In this document: positions 52,887 to 60,752 of the stretch, piece by piece
Numbering within the stretch: the first letter of the stretch is position 1
How the letters are laid out: the number at the start of each line of letters is the position of its first letter
DNA from: an uncultured Clostridia bacterium
GTDB taxonomy: Bacteria; Bacillota; Clostridia; Christensenellales; Borkfalkiaceae
DNA length: 64,000 nt
Reading direction: 5' to 3'
NCBI GenBank assembly: GCA_947630605.1
Contig: CANRIO010000001.1
Span: forward strand, 1-64,000
The notes under the pieces: generated by a model
The model's input: only the letters and a program-made list of their open reading frames with translations
Told to the model about the DNA's origin: nothing
Database searches by the model: none
Made by a program: the position numbers and the translations under genes

Positions 52887-54187
52887 CAGCCCTTCCAGAA
52901 AATTTCATAAGGCGCATGCGCGAGAGACTGGGGGAGGATTTCCCCGCCTTTTTGGCATCTTACGATCTTCCGCCCGCAAAGGGCCTCCGCATCAACACCT
53001 TGAAGATCTCCGCCGAGGAATTTTCCCGCCGTGCACCCTTCCCGCTCGGGGAGCAGGTTTGCGGCGATCCCGCCTGCGTGTATGTCGGCGAGGAAAAACC
53101 GGGGGCGGATCCCTATCACTTTGCGGGGCTCTATTACGTGCAGGAGCCCTCGGCGATGAAGGTGGGGGAACTTGCAACCGCATGCAAAAAGGAGCGCGTG
53201 CTCGATCTCTGCGCCGCACCGGGCGGCAAGACGACGCACATTGCCGCGCAGATGAAGGGGGAGGGCGTCCTCATTTCCAACGAAATCAACGGCGGACGGG
53301 CGAAGATCCTCTCGCAGAACGTCGAGCGCATGGGCATTGCAAATTGCGCCGTCACCTCTTCCGCACCCGAAAAACTTGCCGTGCGCTTTCCCTCCTTTTT
53401 CGACCTCGTCCTCGTCGACGCGCCCTGCTCGGGGGAGGGGATGTTCCGCAAGGAGGAGAACGCCATCCCCGAATGGAGCGAGGAGAACGTTGTGCGCTGT
53501 GCGGCACGCCAGCGCGCCATTCTCGACGAGGCGGCAAAAATGGTTACGGGCGGCGGACACCTGCTCTATTCCACCTGTACCTTTGCCGAGGAGGAGGACG
53601 AGTGGCAGGTGGCGGACTTTCTGAAGCGGCATACGGACTTTATCTGTATTGAAATGAAGAAGTTTTATCCCCACACCTTCCGCGGAGAGGGGCACTTTAT
53701 CGCCCTTCTTGAGAAGAGGGAGGGGGAGACGCTGCCCGCAAGGCCGTACGCGCTTCGCAAAAACAGGGAGGCGGAGCGGGCATTCGAGGCGTTTGCACGG
53801 GACTTTTTCGTCGATAACTTTGCATGGCCCGAAGGGGGCATCACGACGCTGGAGAGCGGGAAGATGCTGTTTGTCCCCGCGGGCATACCAGACCTTTCGG
53901 GGCTCTATCTTCTGCGCCTCGGCGTCGAACTCGGCGAATGGGACGGGAGGACATTCAAGCCCGCCCACGCCCTCGCCATGGCATATGGGAAATTTGCGAA
54001 GGGCAAGCTCACCCTCTCCCGCGAGGAGGCCAAAAAGTATCTCATGGGAGAGCCCATCCCCTGCGATGCCTTTGCGGGCTGGGGCGTTGTCTGCGTGGAC
54101 GGCTATCCCTTGGGCCTCTGCAAATGCGCCAACGGCACCGCCAAGAACCACCTCCCCAAGGCCCTCCGCCTCTTCTGCCCGAATTGA
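52883..54187 (+). CDS. RsmF-like rRNA cytosine-C5 methyltransferase (NOL1/NOP2/sun family)
   Basis: A 434-residue enzyme. LCAAPGGKT is the SAM loop, DAPCSGEGMFRK and YSTCTF supply the two Cys of this m5C family, and the C-terminal 130 residues resemble the RsmF-type pre-PUA/PUA RNA-binding tail. It probably methylates 16S or 23S rRNA. The 4-bp ATGA overlap with the exonuclease gene means coupling. Its last 35 bp are imperfectly repeated 1.4 kb downstream, past the DUF4143 ATPase. Confidence 0.92.
   Translation: MTALPENFIRRMRERLGEDFPAFLASYDLPPAKGLRINTLKISAEEFSRRAPFPLGEQVCGDPACVYVGEEKPGADPYHFAGLYYVQEPSAMKVGELATACKKERVLDLCAAPGGKTTHIAAQMKGEGVLISNEINGGRAKILSQNVERMGIANCAVTSSAPEKLAVRFPSFFDLVLVDAPCSGEGMFRKEENAIPEWSEENVVRCAARQRAILDEAAKMVTGGGHLLYSTCTFAEEEDEWQVADFLKRHTDFICIEMKKFYPHTFRGEGHFIALLEKREGETLPARPYALRKNREAERAFEAFARDFFVDNFAWPEGGITTLESGKMLFVPAGIPDLSGLYLLRLGVELGEWDGRTFKPAHALAMAYGKFAKGKLTLSREEAKKYLMGEPIPCDAFAGWGVVCVDGYPLGLCKCANGTAKNHLPKALRLFCPN
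54151..54187 (+). repeat. Left copy of an imperfect direct repeat flanking the DUF4143 ATPase
   Basis: The last 37 bp of the rsmF-like gene. The 16-bp core TCCCCAAGGCCCTCCG (54153-54168) is exact in the right copy at 55599-55614. Confidence 0.7.
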
Positions 54188-54214
54188 ATTTTCGAAAAAT
54201 TTTATAAATTTTAC

Positions 54215-54243
54215 TTGTAATTTTTTGCGATTTGCATTATACT
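54215..54243 (+). promoter_or_regulatory. Predicted promoter of the DUF4143 ATPase
   Basis: TTGTAA (54215-54220), 17 bp, TATACT (54238-54243). Confidence 0.7.
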
Positions 54244-54245
54244 TA

Positions 54246-54281
54246 TTTCGTAAAAAGTTGCCATGACAACTTTTTACGAAA
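54246..54281. promoter_or_regulatory. Perfect 15-bp inverted repeat over the transcription start of the ATPase gene
   Basis: Arms 54246-54260 and 54267-54281 with a 6-nt centre, beginning 2 bp after the -10 box. It could be an operator or a 5' hairpin that hides the ribosome site. Confidence 0.75.
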
Positions 54282-54296
54282 CAGGGGAGCCCAAAC

Positions 54297-55586
54297 ATGC
54301 AGGAGATCAAACGCGATCGATATCTCGAACAACTCATAGACAGGCGTGAAAACGGACTGGTCAAGGTGATCACGGGCGTGAGAAGATGCGGAAAGAGTTA
54401 TCTTCTCTTTAACCTGTTCAAAAGATATCTCTTGGAAAGCGGCGTCGGGGAGGAACAGATCGTCTCTCTCTCGCTCGATGAGGATGAGAATATCTCTCTC
54501 CGCGATCCCGAGGCGCTGTCCGAATATCTGCGCGCCCACATTGCAAATGACGGGAAAATGCACTACATCCTTTTGGATGAGGCACAGCTTGCCATCACCG
54601 ATGAGGAACTCAAAGGGCGTTCTCCCATCCGTCTTTACGGAATTTTGAACGCTCTGATGCACTGCGGCAATGCAGACGTCTACATTACGGGCAGCAATTC
54701 CAAATTGTTATCCTCGGACATCATGACGGAATTTCGCGGACGGGGAGACGAGGTGCGCGTCTATCCGCTCTCCTTTTCGGAGTTCATGTCCGCTTATCCG
54801 GGGGACAGATACATCGGCTATGCGCAATATTCGCGGTACGGCGGCCTTCCCCTGATCTTATCGAGGAAGAGCGAGGACGCAAAGGCAAAATATCTCAACG
54901 ATCTCTTGAAGAACACCTATCTTCGCGATGTGGCGGAACGGCATCATTTGCGCGGAGATATCGTGATGGAGACGCTTCTCGATATCCTCGCCTCGGATGT
55001 CGGCTCGCTTACCAACCCGACCAAACTTGCGAATACCTTTGCCTCCCATGCGATAAAGACCAACGAGAACACCCTTTCGGCATATATCGACTATCTGACC
55101 GATTGCTTCCTGATCGAGAAGGCCAGCCGTTACGACATCAAGGGGAAAAGATATATCGGTTCGCCGTACAAGTATTATTTTACGGATATCGGACTTCGCA
55201 ACGCACGGCTCAATTTTCGCCAGCAGGAGCCCTCGCATATCATGGAGAACATTCTCTACAATGAGCTCATCGTGCGCGGTTTCAACGTAGACGTGGGGAT
55301 CGTAGAGCAGTCGCGTCGGGACGAGGACGGCAAGAGAACGCTCAGCCGGCTCGAAGTGGACCTCGTCTGCAACCGTGGAAGTTCGCGTTACTATATTCAG
55401 TCGGCATATTCTCTTCCCGATGATGAGAAAATGGCACAGGAGCAGGCACCGCTTTCAAGGATCGACGACTCGTTCAAGAAGATCATTGTCACGGGCGACC
55501 CCATTCTCCCCTGGCACAACGAAAAGGGGTATCTCTTCATCAATATTTTGGATTTTCTCCTCGATCGGAACAGCCTGGAAAACTGA
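54297..55586 (+). CDS. AAA ATPase with DUF4143 domain
   Basis: A 429-residue protein. Walker A is GVRRCGKS (residues 27-34), Walker B YILLDEAQ (about 89-96), then YITGSNSKLL and YPLSFSEF, the AAA_14 pattern. The C-terminal DUF4143 domain has GSPYKYYFTDIGLRNA, NILYNELI and the PD-(D/E)xK-like LEVDLVC. Such genes are common, mobile and of unknown role. The composition is lower in GC than its neighbours, and a direct repeat of the rsmF end flanks it. GGGGAG before ATG. Confidence 0.9.
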   Translation: MQEIKRDRYLEQLIDRRENGLVKVITGVRRCGKSYLLFNLFKRYLLESGVGEEQIVSLSLDEDENISLRDPEALSEYLRAHIANDGKMHYILLDEAQLAITDEELKGRSPIRLYGILNALMHCGNADVYITGSNSKLLSSDIMTEFRGRGDEVRVYPLSFSEFMSAYPGDRYIGYAQYSRYGGLPLILSRKSEDAKAKYLNDLLKNTYLRDVAERHHLRGDIVMETLLDILASDVGSLTNPTKLANTFASHAIKTNENTLSAYIDYLTDCFLIEKASRYDIKGKRYIGSPYKYYFTDIGLRNARLNFRQQEPSHIMENILYNELIVRGFNVDVGIVEQSRRDEDGKRTLSRLEVDLVCNRGSSRYYIQSAYSLPDDEKMAQEQAPLSRIDDSFKKIIVTGDPILPWHNEKGYLFINILDFLLDRNSLEN

Positions 55587-55596
55587 TTTACCCACC

Positions 55597-55632
55597 CTTC
55601 CCCAAGGCCCTCCGTTTTTCTGCACAAATTGA
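55597..55632 (+). repeat. Right copy of the direct repeat flanking the DUF4143 ATPase
   Basis: Matches the end of the rsmF-like gene: exact 16-bp core, then ...CTGCACAAATTGAA against CTGCCCGAATTGAA. It translates as FPKALRFSAQIE against LPKALRLFCPN, as though a divergent rsmF tail was left behind. Confidence 0.65.
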
Positions 55633-55765
55633 AAACACACGGCTTCCCCCGAGGGAAGTCTTTTTGATTGCAGATTTTCAAAATCGCACTGCGAATTTCA
55701 GAAATCGACTTGCATTTTCTTAAGAAATTCGTACAACAGTTTCCGTTCCCGAGAATGCATTCAAC

Positions 55766-55798
55766 AATAAAAACACCACCCGAGGGGGTGGTGTTTTT
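55766..55798 (-). terminator. Terminator of the 55814-59647 gene
   Basis: CACCACCC / GGGTGGTG with a 4-nt loop. On the minus strand the stem is followed by a T-run (TTTTATTGTTG). Confidence 0.85.
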
Positions 55799-55813
55799 AC
55801 TCTCGAATGAGAA

Positions 55814-58800
55814 TTATTCGTTGTAGGGATCGTTCTCGTCGGGAAGGTCGGGCTCGGAAGGCTGTTCGGGCTGTGTATCTTCCTGAGGCTTGGAAGCCTT
55901 GGGCGCACGCGGCTGTTTGGGAGCCTTGACCTTGGCCGTCTTCTTGCGCTTCTTCCAGAACGTCCTGAAGATGACCGCGCCGATCGCGAAGAGGATGGCC
56001 GCGGCAAGCAGGGCGGATGCGAGATAGAGCCAGACGTTGCCCGAGTCGCCCGTGGTGGTGGAAGGGGTGCTGCTCGAGGAGTCGTCCTCGTCCACCTCAT
56101 CGTTGAGGCTGGGTGCCTTCTCGGGCATCTGTTCGCTCACCGAGTAATCGATGAAGGTGCTGACGGTGGGGAAGGCCGTCCCCAAGACTTTGCCCTCGGC
56201 ATCTTTACATGTGAGATAGACGAGCTTCTCGTCATAGTCGGACTGCACATATTTGCGCCAAGGGTTGCCGTCGCCGTCCTCGTCCACGGTCGCGTCGTAC
56301 CGCTCGAAGTCCTTGCTGTCGTAGAGGGTGAACGCATAGTAGCGGCCGTATTCTTTATTGAGCTTTTCGGCGTCGTTCTCATCGCGGTAAAGATAGCTTT
56401 CGCCATCGTAATAGGCAAGCATGTCGTCCGCGGTCTCCGAGAGGAGGGCGTCGAAGTTGCTCACCGTCGAGGTGGTGCAGCGGTCGAAGAACACATAGCC
56501 GCCGTTCGGGAAGCCGACCGCACCGGCTTTGTCTTCTTTATAGTCGCGCTGGCCCGCCCAGAGTTCGAGGCGGTAATCCTTCGCCGTGTTGCCCGCCTTC
56601 AGATAGAAGTTGACGGTGATCCACTGATTTGCATTTTCCTTGTCGCCCGTGACGGAGACGACGGTCTCGGGAGTCTCGCTTGCGTTGTAGGTGTAGCGGA
56701 TCCAATCCTCATTCGTGATGACCGTATTGAAGTCATGCACTTGCACATCGAAGCTGTACGAACCGTCGCTCTGCTCTTCGCGGTAAGCATAGTACTCCAC
56801 GCCGCCATCTACTTTCTTTGCAAAGAAGACAGGGGTGTCGTTGGAGTCGACATAGTTTTCCTCATCGTCCTTGTCGAAGTTGGCAAGGTTGGCATAGTAC
56901 TTTGTATCGTTCTTGTCCTGTTCGTTCTTGTAGAGGCCGTTCTCCTGAAGGCGGAGAAGGATCTTGCCCTCTTTGTCGAAATCTTCGTCCTCGGGGTCCA
57001 TGTTGACCACGTTGCCGTCCTCGTCATACCAATAGGTGCGGACGGGAAGGGTCGCCTTGAGCGGGTCGTTGTAACCCTCGCTCGCGGAGCCCGAGACGTC
57101 CATGAGGTAGATATAGGCGGTGGTGCCGTCTGCGACCTTCAGACGGACGGAGATCTTCGTCGCGGAGTTCGCGGAGACGCTCGCATTCTTTGCAAAGAAG
57201 CCGTAGGAAGGCTGCTCATCTGAACTCGTATTGAGAAGGACGAGGGGCTGATAGGCGGCATTGGCGGTGGTGCTGTCCGATCCGAAGAGGTTCTTCCACC
57301 AAATGTCGGGGTCAGTCTCATTGAGCGCTACCGTGTTGAGCAATTGCATCCAAGGGGTAGTATTCTCATCGAGCTCCACGTATTTCTTTGCGAACTCGGA
57401 GGAGAGCATGCCCGTGTAGATACCCATCCCGTTGAGATCTTTCGTGGTGGGATTGACCGTATCGCCACCGACGAGCACATCGCTGCCCGCAAGGACGCCC
57501 GTGTAGTTCGCGGGGGTCGCGAGGCCGTCTTCGAGCTTGTTGCCGTTCGCCGCCGCATTGTCGAACACGGAGGGGTCGACCGCCGCGCCCGTGAGCGTCG
57601 TCTTCTGCGCATAGGTGCCCGTTGCGGCATAGTTGTATTGTGCACGGGTGAGGTCATAGAACTCGAAGTTGGTGAAGGCCGCATACCCTGCACCGTAGTC
57701 GCCCTCGCTGCTGCTCGCGATCGCGGTGGGGCCGAAGGTGAGCTCGAGGGAGAAAGTCTTGGGCTCGTCGGAGTTGTTCTCCACGAAGAAGAAGCACTGC
57801 ACCCAGCCCTTCCAGATGTCCGTCGTCTTTTCGTCCACGTCCACCGTGGGGACATCCGAGGAGTCGAAGGAGGCGATGGAGACTCTGTTCTCGCCGTCGA
57901 CGAGGGTCGCACCCGCGCCGCTTCTGCCGGGAAGGATGGAGCTTGTCTTCACCCAGAAGGAGACGAGCCTGTGGTCTTTGGGCCCGACGGTGAACTCCTC
58001 AAGCCCTTCGAGCGTTGCGGTGTATGCCGCGCCGTTCGTCGAGAGGAGCATGATGATATCGCTGTTCTCCGCGAAGGGGAAATCTTTGAAATCTTTTTCG
58101 TAGAAGGCTTTCAGGGTGCCGTTCGTAGTGTTCTTGAAGTCGTCGTCGTCGAGTTGGAATTTCTTAAGAACGCTCTTGGTGTTGAGGACCTCGTTAGTAT
58201 TGTCGGGATAGCCGAAGTCTGCGGAGGTATAGGAGAGGCTGCCGGAGTCCTCTTTGGTGAGGCCGAATGAGAGATTTCCACTGCTCACATCGGGCACGGT
58301 AAGCGGGTCGAAATCCGCCTTGAGGTCGAGGGCGTAGTTGGTGTTTGTCTCGAACTCGCCCGTCGTCCTGCTCGTCGAATAGAACTTGCGCGCATCCTCT
58401 TTATCGGTGAGGGTGCAGATGTGCTCTTGGGGAACGTCCGCCTTCACGGCGGGATCGACGCTGTTGTTGCCGTAGACCGTGGTTTGGAACGTATTGTTGT
58501 CGATGAGTTTGCATTCGAGATCGTCGAAGAGGGCGATGCCGTCGATGGCCTCGTAGCGGTCGTCCGAGGTGCCGCGGCCGAGGCCGAGGACGATACGGAA
58601 GGTGGTGGAGGCGAATGTGTTCGCACGGATATAGATCGTGTATTTCTGCCAGCCGTTGTTCGTCGTCTGGTCTGCGGCGTTCGTCGTGATGATGTCGTTG
58701 ATCTGCATCTGGTCGAGGGCGGTGGAGCCGACGTTGTTCGTCACGGCGATGTACGCGCCCCCGCGCTTTGTCACGGGAACTTTGTCATAGTGCTTGAGGT

Positions 58801-59647
58801 TGATCGTCTTGACCCAAACGGAGACCTCCGCCGCCGTGCCCGCGGGAAGGGAGACGTCCGTGCTCGAAGTGTAGTACTTCGCGGTGCCGCTCGTCTTCTC
58901 GGAGTCGGTGTAGCGGTGGTTGTGGATCATGAGGACGCTCGAGCCTTTCTTCTCCTCGCCCTCGCCGTAGTGGAGGGCGATCTGGTTGTCCGCCGCCGTG
59001 GCGGAACCGTTGTCCGCCTCTCCCCACATGTCCTCATAGAGGTAGCGCAAATCGTCGAAGTCGACGGAGTATTTGTAGTCGTCGTATTTTTCGAAGCCGC
59101 TGCTCGCAACGTCTTTGAAGAAGGAGAAGAACTCGGCGCGGTCGTAGAGGCTGGCCTCGTCCCAACCATCGAGGGCATATTTCTTTGCCTCGTCGGTGAG
59201 GACGCCGCTGCCGTATGCGACGTCTTTCTCATTGCCGTTCGAATCCGTCGTCTTTCTGGCCGCGGGCAGGATGAGCGAGCGGGTGGAGCGGGACATATAG
59301 TCCCAGTCGGTGACATTGATGACGCCCGATGCGGAGTCGGACGAGGGATTCTCGGAGTTGGTGGACCAGCTCTGCGGGCTGTTGATGAACGTGCGCCGCT
59401 TCTCCTGTGCCGCCTTGAGATCCTCGCCTTCGGAATACTTCGTCATCTCGTTATAGAACTCGAAGGTCCCGTTTTTGATGAGTTGGGTATCGGTGGGAAG
59501 GGCGGGATCCTCCTCCGTATCATCCCCTTGGTTGGGCATCTTTCCGCATGCGGAAAGGATGCCGAAGGAGAGTGTTGCGGAGAGCGCGATGGCAAGACCT
59601 GCCCCGAGACGTCTCTTCCATTTTGCCGATTTGAAAAATTTAGCCAT
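55814..59647 (-). CDS. Large lipoprotein with C-terminal transmembrane anchor (1,277 residues)
   Basis: The N-terminus has a signal peptide ending LSFGILSAC, a lipobox. About 1,100 extracytoplasmic residues follow, Asp/Ser/Thr/Tyr-rich, with several beta-sandwich-like units that recall carbohydrate-binding modules (AEVSVWVKTINL, NGWQKYTIYIRANTFASTTFRIVLGLG; VSFWVKTSS; WITVNFYLKAGNTAKDYRLELWAGQR). At about 1,195-1,220 a membrane helix (VWLYLASALLAAAILFAIGAVIF) is followed by a Lys/Pro/Asp-rich tail. So it seems anchored at both ends. AAAGGTG before ATG at 59647; 74 more open codons upstream are not plausible. Confidence 0.85.
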   Translation of the reverse strand: MAKFFKSAKWKRRLGAGLAIALSATLSFGILSACGKMPNQGDDTEEDPALPTDTQLIKNGTFEFYNEMTKYSEGEDLKAAQEKRRTFINSPQSWSTNSENPSSDSASGVINVTDWDYMSRSTRSLILPAARKTTDSNGNEKDVAYGSGVLTDEAKKYALDGWDEASLYDRAEFFSFFKDVASSGFEKYDDYKYSVDFDDLRYLYEDMWGEADNGSATAADNQIALHYGEGEEKKGSSVLMIHNHRYTDSEKTSGTAKYYTSSTDVSLPAGTAAEVSVWVKTINLKHYDKVPVTKRGGAYIAVTNNVGSTALDQMQINDIITTNAADQTTNNGWQKYTIYIRANTFASTTFRIVLGLGRGTSDDRYEAIDGIALFDDLECKLIDNNTFQTTVYGNNSVDPAVKADVPQEHICTLTDKEDARKFYSTSRTTGEFETNTNYALDLKADFDPLTVPDVSSGNLSFGLTKEDSGSLSYTSADFGYPDNTNEVLNTKSVLKKFQLDDDDFKNTTNGTLKAFYEKDFKDFPFAENSDIIMLLSTNGAAYTATLEGLEEFTVGPKDHRLVSFWVKTSSILPGRSGAGATLVDGENRVSIASFDSSDVPTVDVDEKTTDIWKGWVQCFFFVENNSDEPKTFSLELTFGPTAIASSSEGDYGAGYAAFTNFEFYDLTRAQYNYAATGTYAQKTTLTGAAVDPSVFDNAAANGNKLEDGLATPANYTGVLAGSDVLVGGDTVNPTTKDLNGMGIYTGMLSSEFAKKYVELDENTTPWMQLLNTVALNETDPDIWWKNLFGSDSTTANAAYQPLVLLNTSSDEQPSYGFFAKNASVSANSATKISVRLKVADGTTAYIYLMDVSGSASEGYNDPLKATLPVRTYWYDEDGNVVNMDPEDEDFDKEGKILLRLQENGLYKNEQDKNDTKYYANLANFDKDDEENYVDSNDTPVFFAKKVDGGVEYYAYREEQSDGSYSFDVQVHDFNTVITNEDWIRYTYNASETPETVVSVTGDKENANQWITVNFYLKAGNTAKDYRLELWAGQRDYKEDKAGAVGFPNGGYVFFDRCTTSTVSNFDALLSETADDMLAYYDGESYLYRDENDAEKLNKEYGRYYAFTLYDSKDFERYDATVDEDGDGNPWRKYVQSDYDEKLVYLTCKDAEGKVLGTAFPTVSTFIDYSVSEQMPEKAPSLNDEVDEDDSSSSTPSTTTGDSGNVWLYLASALLAAAILFAIGAVIFRTFWKKRKKTAKVKAPKQPRAPKASKPQEDTQPEQPSEPDLPDENDPYNE

Positions 59648-59713
59648 ATTTACACCTTTATCCGGAGGGCTGCGAACGCATCCGCGCCCACCTGTATTTT
59701 TTCGAAGATACTT

Positions 59714-59736
59714 CTCTATTTTAATATAAAATAGAG
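59714..59736. promoter_or_regulatory. Perfect palindrome (10-bp arms) over the -10 box of the 1,277-residue lipoprotein gene
   Basis: CTCTATTTTA / TAAAATAGAG with a 3-nt centre. It covers the minus-strand -10 TAAAAT and part of the spacer, an ideal place for a repressor. Confidence 0.75.
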
Positions 59737-59746
59737 TTTGTTGCAA
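59718..59746 (-). promoter_or_regulatory. Predicted promoter of the 55814-59647 gene
   Basis: Minus strand TTGCAA (59746-59741), 17 bp, TAAAAT (59723-59718). Confidence 0.65.
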
Positions 59747-59850
59747 GCACTTTCGCGTGAAAACGCAAAAAAAGAGCAAAGTTTTTTGCGGATTTCGCAA
59801 ACTTTTCATAGAAGAAGGGAGGGCGCGCCGTCGGCGCGGAGGGAGAAGAG

Positions 59851-60201
59851 ATGACAAAACGGCAGACATATCTTTTGGGAGGAACGGCAGTGGGGGCGCT
59901 CAACGGGCTGTTCGGCGGGGGAGGGGGGATGGTCGCCGTCCCCATTCTTCGGGCGGCGGGGAAGGGGGCGCGGACCGCCCATGCGACCGCCATTGCGGTC
60001 ATCCTGCCCACCTCCGTCTTGAGCGGCGCCGTCTATCTTCTGCGCGGCCTTGTGCCTCTTTCTCTCCTTCTTCCCGTCGCGATCGGCGTCACGCTCGGAG
60101 GGCTTCTCGGGGCAAAACTTCTCCCCCGCATCTCCCCCGATATCCTCACCTTTTTCTTTGCCCTCTTCATGCTCGCCGCGGGGATAAGGATGATGCTCTG
60201 A
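59851..60201 (+). CDS. TauE/SafE (TSUP) half-transporter, first half
   Basis: A 116-residue protein with about four membrane segments and the TSUP start pattern GALNGLFGGGGGMVAVPIL. Full TSUP exporters are about 250 residues with two such halves; this gene encodes one. It overlaps the next gene by 1 bp (TGATG), and the two together equal a full TSUP, so a heterodimer is likely. TSUP proteins export sulfite, sulfonates or similar anions; the substrate here is unknown. GGGAG-type site upstream. Confidence 0.85.
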   Translation: MTKRQTYLLGGTAVGALNGLFGGGGGMVAVPILRAAGKGARTAHATAIAVILPTSVLSGAVYLLRGLVPLSLLLPVAIGVTLGGLLGAKLLPRISPDILTFFFALFMLAAGIRMML

Positions 60202-60590
60202 TGTCCTTCCTCGTCTTTCTTGCCTGCGGCGTCCTCGGAGGCCTCCTCGGGGGGATGGGCATGGGCGGCGGCACCCTGCTCATCCCCCTCCTTACCCTCT
60301 TTTGCGGGGTGGAACAGGCGGCGGCACAGGGGGTGAACCTTCTCTCCTTTCTGCCCATGTCCCTCCTCGCCCTCTCCGTCCATGCGAGGAGCGGCCTGCT
60401 CGAGAGGGAGGGGCTCTTTGCGATGATCCTTCCCGCCTTCCTCTTCTCCGCGGGAGCGGCCCTTCTCGCCGCCTATCTCCCGGGGGAGACGCTCCGCTTC
60501 GCCTTCGGGCTCTTCCTTGTGCTCCTGTCCCTCTCCCAATTCGTGCGCGTCCTCCGCGCAAAGCGGCAAAAGGGGAGGAGGCTTTCATGA
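60201..60590 (+). CDS. TauE/SafE (TSUP) half-transporter, second half
   Basis: A 129-residue protein, again starting with a TSUP pattern (CGVLGGLLGGMGMGGGTLLIPLL) and four membrane segments, with a basic end. Its start codon shares one base with the stop of the preceding gene. Because each half begins with its own glycine-rich TSUP motif, this is a gene pair and not one gene broken by a frameshift. Confidence 0.85.
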   Translation: MSFLVFLACGVLGGLLGGMGMGGGTLLIPLLTLFCGVEQAAAQGVNLLSFLPMSLLALSVHARSGLLEREGLFAMILPAFLFSAGAALLAAYLPGETLRFAFGLFLVLLSLSQFVRVLRAKRQKGRRLS

Positions 60591-60629
60591 AAATCGCGTC
60601 TTTATACGGAAATATTTTCAAAAAGGGTA

Positions 60630-60658
60630 TGGACAAACCCCCGATCCTGTGTTAGAAT
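60630..60658 (+). promoter_or_regulatory. Predicted promoter of ppx
   Basis: TGGACA (60630-60635), 17 bp, TAGAAT (60653-60658). It rules out the in-frame ATG at 60657. Confidence 0.6.
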
Positions 60659-60752
60659 GGAGGCAGAAATCATTAAAATCGGGTACTATACCGCGCATGA
60701 GCCGTCATACATGCGCACCGCGCGATCACAGAAAAGGACAGGGAATATTCTC

